The translations under genes were made by a program, and so were the position numbers. From Desulfomicrobium apsheronum (lineage in GTDB: Bacteria > Desulfobacterota > Desulfovibrionia > Desulfovibrionales > Desulfomicrobiaceae), in NCBI RefSeq assembly GCF_900114115.1, contig NZ_FORX01000005.1, positions 117,890 through 181,889 on the forward strand: a stretch of DNA of 64,000 nt. The letters run 5' to 3'. A model generated the notes under the pieces. The model saw only the letters and a list, made by a program, of their open reading frames with translations, had not been told where the DNA came from and did no database searches. This document shows positions 61,066-64,000 of the stretch, one piece after another. The stretch's first letter is position 1. The number at the start of each line of letters is the position of its first letter.

Positions 61066-62304
61066 TTAAAACCTGTAGGTCACGCTCAGGCCCGCCATGT
61101 GAGCATGAGCGTCTTCACGGGTCAGCTCAATGATGTTCGCCTCTTTTCTTGCCTCGTATTTGCGGTCCTTCATCCACAGATAACCGTAGGACGCATCCAC
61201 GACCCAGGTGTCGTTTATCTTCCAGCCGGCGCCCAAGGTCACTATCTGCCGATCGGTGCAGGGCACGGCATAATCCTCGTAGTCGTCATTGACCGGAGAC
61301 TGGTCGTAGACATAGCCGGCACGCAGATCGACGCTGTCGGTCAGGGCGTATTCGGCTCCAAATTGAAATCTCCACGTGTTGTTCCAGTTCTTGTCGCTTT
61401 CCAGTTTGTCGTCGAAACCGGGCTGAAGATCATCATAATTGACGATCAGGGATTTGTAGGAACTCCACCTTGTCCAGACCGCATCGAACTCCAGGCTCAA
61501 GCGCTCCACGGGCTTTACCATGACGCCCATGGTCACGGATTCGGGAACAGGTTCGGTGCCGGTCACATCCGTGCTCTTGAAGGGAAGCGGCGTCGACCCT
61601 TTCTGCTTGAAGTCACCGTCTCCGTGAACCGTCATTTGGATTTCGCTGCGCCAGGTAAGACCGAACGCAAGCCAGTCGAAAGGCCGGTAACGCGCACCGA
61701 GATTCATGCCGTAGCCCCAGCCATCGGCGGATATTTCATGCAGATAATCCGAATTCGGTATGTCTGGATGTTTGAAGGTCATATCGTATTCGAAATTCAG
61801 ATACGTGGCCTCAACACCCACAGCCAGCGAAAAGGCGTCGGAAAACCTCAAGGCCAGATTGGGATTGATGGACACGGACTGGATGGCGGCGCGGGAGCAG
61901 TTGTAACGACCGACCCAGGAATCCGCGTCCTCGTATTCGGTGCCCAGGCCCACCCTGGAAAAAATGCCCAGCCCGAACCAGTAATTGTCCGAAAGCTGCT
62001 GCGTGTAATACATCGTGGGCAGGCCCCAGACCGAATCCGCGAAATCCATGTCGTCCGCCGTGCCGGACTTCACGTCCATGGTCGCCGAAGGAGCGATGGC
62101 CGTGGCTCCGATCTGAATCTGGCCGCCCGGCACGTCGGTGATGCAGGCCGGGTTGTAGGCCACGGATGAAGGATCTCCATCCCGGGCCACCATGGCCCCG
62201 CCCAAGGCGTTGCCTCTGGCGCTCCATTCATAGACGCCATACCCTGCGGCCCAGCCCTGCAATGGCCAAAGAACAACGCACAGCACAAAAATCCATCTTC
62301 GCAT
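61066..62304 (-). CDS. FadL/OmpP1-type outer-membrane transporter
   Basis: 412-residue outer-membrane protein of the FadL (OmpP1/TodX) family, which takes up hydrophobic compounds such as long-chain fatty acids and aromatics. Signal peptide about 1-20 (RRWIFVLCVVLWPLQGWAAG), then the family N-terminus GYGVYEWSARGNALGGAMVARDGDPSSVAYNPA (split: GNALGGAMVA, DPSSVAYNPA) and a C-terminal strand ending YRF. GGAGAAGAG precedes the ATG at 62304. Monocistronic. Confidence 0.92.
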   Translation of the reverse strand: MRRWIFVLCVVLWPLQGWAAGYGVYEWSARGNALGGAMVARDGDPSSVAYNPACITDVPGGQIQIGATAIAPSATMDVKSGTADDMDFADSVWGLPTMYYTQQLSDNYWFGLGIFSRVGLGTEYEDADSWVGRYNCSRAAIQSVSINPNLALRFSDAFSLAVGVEATYLNFEYDMTFKHPDIPNSDYLHEISADGWGYGMNLGARYRPFDWLAFGLTWRSEIQMTVHGDGDFKQKGSTPLPFKSTDVTGTEPVPESVTMGVMVKPVERLSLEFDAVWTRWSSYKSLIVNYDDLQPGFDDKLESDKNWNNTWRFQFGAEYALTDSVDLRAGYVYDQSPVNDDYEDYAVPCTDRQIVTLGAGWKINDTWVVDASYGYLWMKDRKYEARKEANIIELTREDAHAHMAGLSVTYRF

Positions 62305-62452
62305 TTCTCTTCTCCCGCTTGTGATTTGCCCCGCCAACGTTGACAGAGCCCGGAGACTGTAGCAGGCAGAAATAAAACGTCAATGAACTATTATATCTTT
62401 TATATTCATTTTTTATGAACAATTTCTTTTGCCATACAGCGCCGGTGAACCC

Positions 62453-64000
62453 ATGACCGTAAGCGATCTTTTGAGCTTCTATTCCCCGAGACTCGCGAGC
62501 ACGAACGATATGGCCCTGATCCTCGACCAGAGGGGCGAGGTGCTTTATGCCAACGAGGCGGTGCGCAGCATCCAAAGTGCTCCGTTCAGAAGCTATGTGC
62601 CCCAGGACATCATCGAACAATTGCAGGCTGAAGTCCGGAGCAAGGAATTCTCGAGCCTGCCAAAGAACATCCCGCCCGTGCGCGAGGCCAGATTGCGCGT
62701 CATCCTCCCCGACGGCGCGGGCACTCGCCATGTAAGCTGGAAATTCATCGGCATCCCGGCCACTGACGGCGCGATCACGCTAGCCTGGGGCACCTTCAGG
62801 GCCACCGGACCCGGCCAGGAAATGGGGTTCACGGTCCTGCCGAGCGGCATCATCCAGGCCGCCAGCCCGGCCCTGTGCGCCATCTGCGGCTATACCCGGG
62901 ACGAGCTTGTCGGCAGACCCGCGAGACAATTCTATTACACCGCCGCCTCGCGCAAGCGCATCGTCAACCAGCTCAATGAACGCAACGAGGTCGAGAACGG
63001 AGCCGTCACCCTGCGCTGCAAGGACGGCTCTCCGCTGACACTGTGGTACAGCGCCGAATCCATCCGGGCAGCGGGCGGCCGGATTCTTGCCTACAGCGGA
63101 TTCTTCCAGCAGCGGCCCTTCACCTTTTCCTCCAAGCTGGCAGGTGAATTCACGCGCATCGTCGACGCCCTGCCCGACCTGGCCTGGGTCAGCGGACGGG
63201 ACCTGCGCATCGTCGCGGCCAATCAGGCCTATCTGAGGGCTTACAAGCGCGAACGTGCCGAAGTCATCGGGCAAACCGAATACGACTTTCTGGAACCCGA
63301 GCATGCCCGCTTTCCCATCGAGGCGGCGCTCAAGGTCTTCGAGGAAAAGCAGGAACTCCTCCATCCCGCCGTCCCCCATCTGACCGATCCGCAGGTCTGG
63401 TACAGGGTCATCCGCCGTCCCATCTTCGACGACGACCGCCAGGAGGTCATTGGTCTTTTGGGAATTGCCCAGGATATCTCAGCCAAGGTCCTGCAGGAAA
63501 ACGCCTTCATGGAGCAGCTGCGAGTCCGGGAGGAAGACGTGGTCGTGGTCAGCGACGATCAGGGCCGCATCCTGCGCCGCTCCGCCCAAACCCTGAACCC
63601 TTCGATATACGGGCGACCACAAACCTTTGACGCCTACACCCTCGACATGCGGCCGGTTCTCGACCTCATGCATCCGGACGATCTGCCCGCCGTGCGCCAG
63701 GCCATGCACCTCGTCCTGCGCGAACGGCGCGAACAGCACCTGGAATGCCGCATCCGCAATCAGACCGGAAACTATTCCACCATCCTGGCTCGGCTGCTCT
63801 TTCACGACGCCATCTACGGCGAACCGCGCATGTACGTGGTGGTACGCGACATCACCGAGCAGATGGGCCTGCGCAAGGCGACCATGGTCATCGAACGGCT
63901 CAAGCTGGCCTCGGGCACACGCACCGACCGCGAGCTGGCCTCTTTCCTGAATGTCTCCGCCGCAGCCATCTCCAACGCCCGCAAGAACGAGCGCGTCCCA
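62453..64000 (+). CDS. PAS-domain protein with CI-repressor-like HTH, 3' truncated
   Basis: Open from an ATG at 62453 to the end of the window, 516 codons without a stop, so the C-terminus is missing. It has at least three PAS-type segments: about residues 20-110, 125-215 (PSGIIQASPALCAICGYTRDEL) and 240-345 (IVDALPDLAWVSG), and a fourth about 355-460. Near the end LKLASGTRTDRELASFLNVSAAAISNARKNERVP (split: TDRELASFLNVS, AISNARKNERVP) resembles the CI-repressor helix-turn-helix. Probably a sensory transcription regulator or kinase. Codon positions fit the neighbours. Confidence 0.8.
   Translation, partial: MTVSDLLSFYSPRLASTNDMALILDQRGEVLYANEAVRSIQSAPFRSYVPQDIIEQLQAEVRSKEFSSLPKNIPPVREARLRVILPDGAGTRHVSWKFIGIPATDGAITLAWGTFRATGPGQEMGFTVLPSGIIQAASPALCAICGYTRDELVGRPARQFYYTAASRKRIVNQLNERNEVENGAVTLRCKDGSPLTLWYSAESIRAAGGRILAYSGFFQQRPFTFSSKLAGEFTRIVDALPDLAWVSGRDLRIVAANQAYLRAYKRERAEVIGQTEYDFLEPEHARFPIEAALKVFEEKQELLHPAVPHLTDPQVWYRVIRRPIFDDDRQEVIGLLGIAQDISAKVLQENAFMEQLRVREEDVVVVSDDQGRILRRSAQTLNPSIYGRPQTFDAYTLDMRPVLDLMHPDDLPAVRQAMHLVLRERREQHLECRIRNQTGNYSTILARLLFHDAIYGEPRMYVVVRDITEQMGLRKATMVIERLKLASGTRTDRELASFLNVSAAAISNARKNERVP

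Noticed and set aside
1-64000. CRISPR arrays, rRNA genes, complete mobile elements
   Set aside because: No regularly spaced repeats, rRNA-like sequence or transposase motif was found on either strand by reading.

Overview
The window reads as a chromosomal segment of a sulfate-reducing bacterium of the order Desulfovibrionales, most like Desulfomicrobium. This is inferred from a periplasmic [NiFeSe] hydrogenase with a UGA-encoded selenocysteine, an Rnf complex preceded by a decaheme cytochrome c, a fused ispDF, and several Cys-rich anaerobic signalling proteins. No rRNA, CRISPR array, transposase or integrase was seen. There is one tRNA gene (Met, CAT).

Layout. 1-4.1 kb: ispDF (5' truncated), gltX and cysS, ending at a clear terminator. 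4.1-6.2 kb: AsmA-like protein (-). 6.4-13.2 kb (-): decaheme cytochrome, rnfC-D-G-E-A-B, apbE. 13.6-19.1 kb: Ca2+/Na+ exchanger, a small membrane protein, a UPF0210 + ACT pair, purT and a DUF2059 protein. 19.2-22.3 kb (-): hysB, hysA (Sec) and the maturation protease. 22.6-28.8 kb: a TonB-like protein, an ABC_sub_bind protein, two tandem paralogous membrane proteins, a FadR-type regulator with an FMN 2-hydroxyacid dehydrogenase, and a PilZ protein.

29.0-43.4 kb: tRNA-Met, then a GC-rich block: a PAS histidine kinase and sigma54 response regulator, followed after a terminator and a possible sigma54 promoter by a three-subunit molybdenum hydroxylase, an outer-membrane protein, an NfnAB-like flavoprotein pair, and YqeB, YqeC, a MobA-like transferase and a molybdopterin-binding protein. 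The accessory genes mark it as a selenium-dependent molybdenum hydroxylase (SDMH) locus. The likely flow is: sensed signal, RR/sigma54 transcription, substrate entry through the porin-like protein, hydroxylation, and electrons passed through FAD and NfnAB-like proteins to pyridine nucleotide or ferredoxin. YqeB/YqeC/MobA-like would mature a Se-containing cofactor.

43.4-45.2 kb is AT-rich: a ribbon-helix-helix/PilZ-like fusion and a GntR regulator, closed by a 35-bp hairpin. 45.3-50.2 kb (-): pilM-N-O-P-Q. 50.2-51.0 kb has no gene. 51.0-52.7 kb (-): icd and a CheX-like protein. 52.8-59.8 kb (-): a signalling operon of PhnD-like lipoprotein, two-CW histidine kinase, receiver, PEP-synthase-like swivelling-His enzyme without a recognisable PEP domain, and a tyrosine/dual-specificity phosphatase fused to a Cys cluster. 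60.1-64.0 kb: HDOD protein, FadL-like outer-membrane protein, and a PAS protein with a CI-type HTH that runs off the end.

The two best candidates for under-described biology are the dikinase/phosphatase signalling operon (52.8-59.8 kb) and the SDMH locus (29.4-43.4 kb). Selenium is used in two ways in one window: Sec in HysA, and by inference a Se-dependent Mo cofactor.
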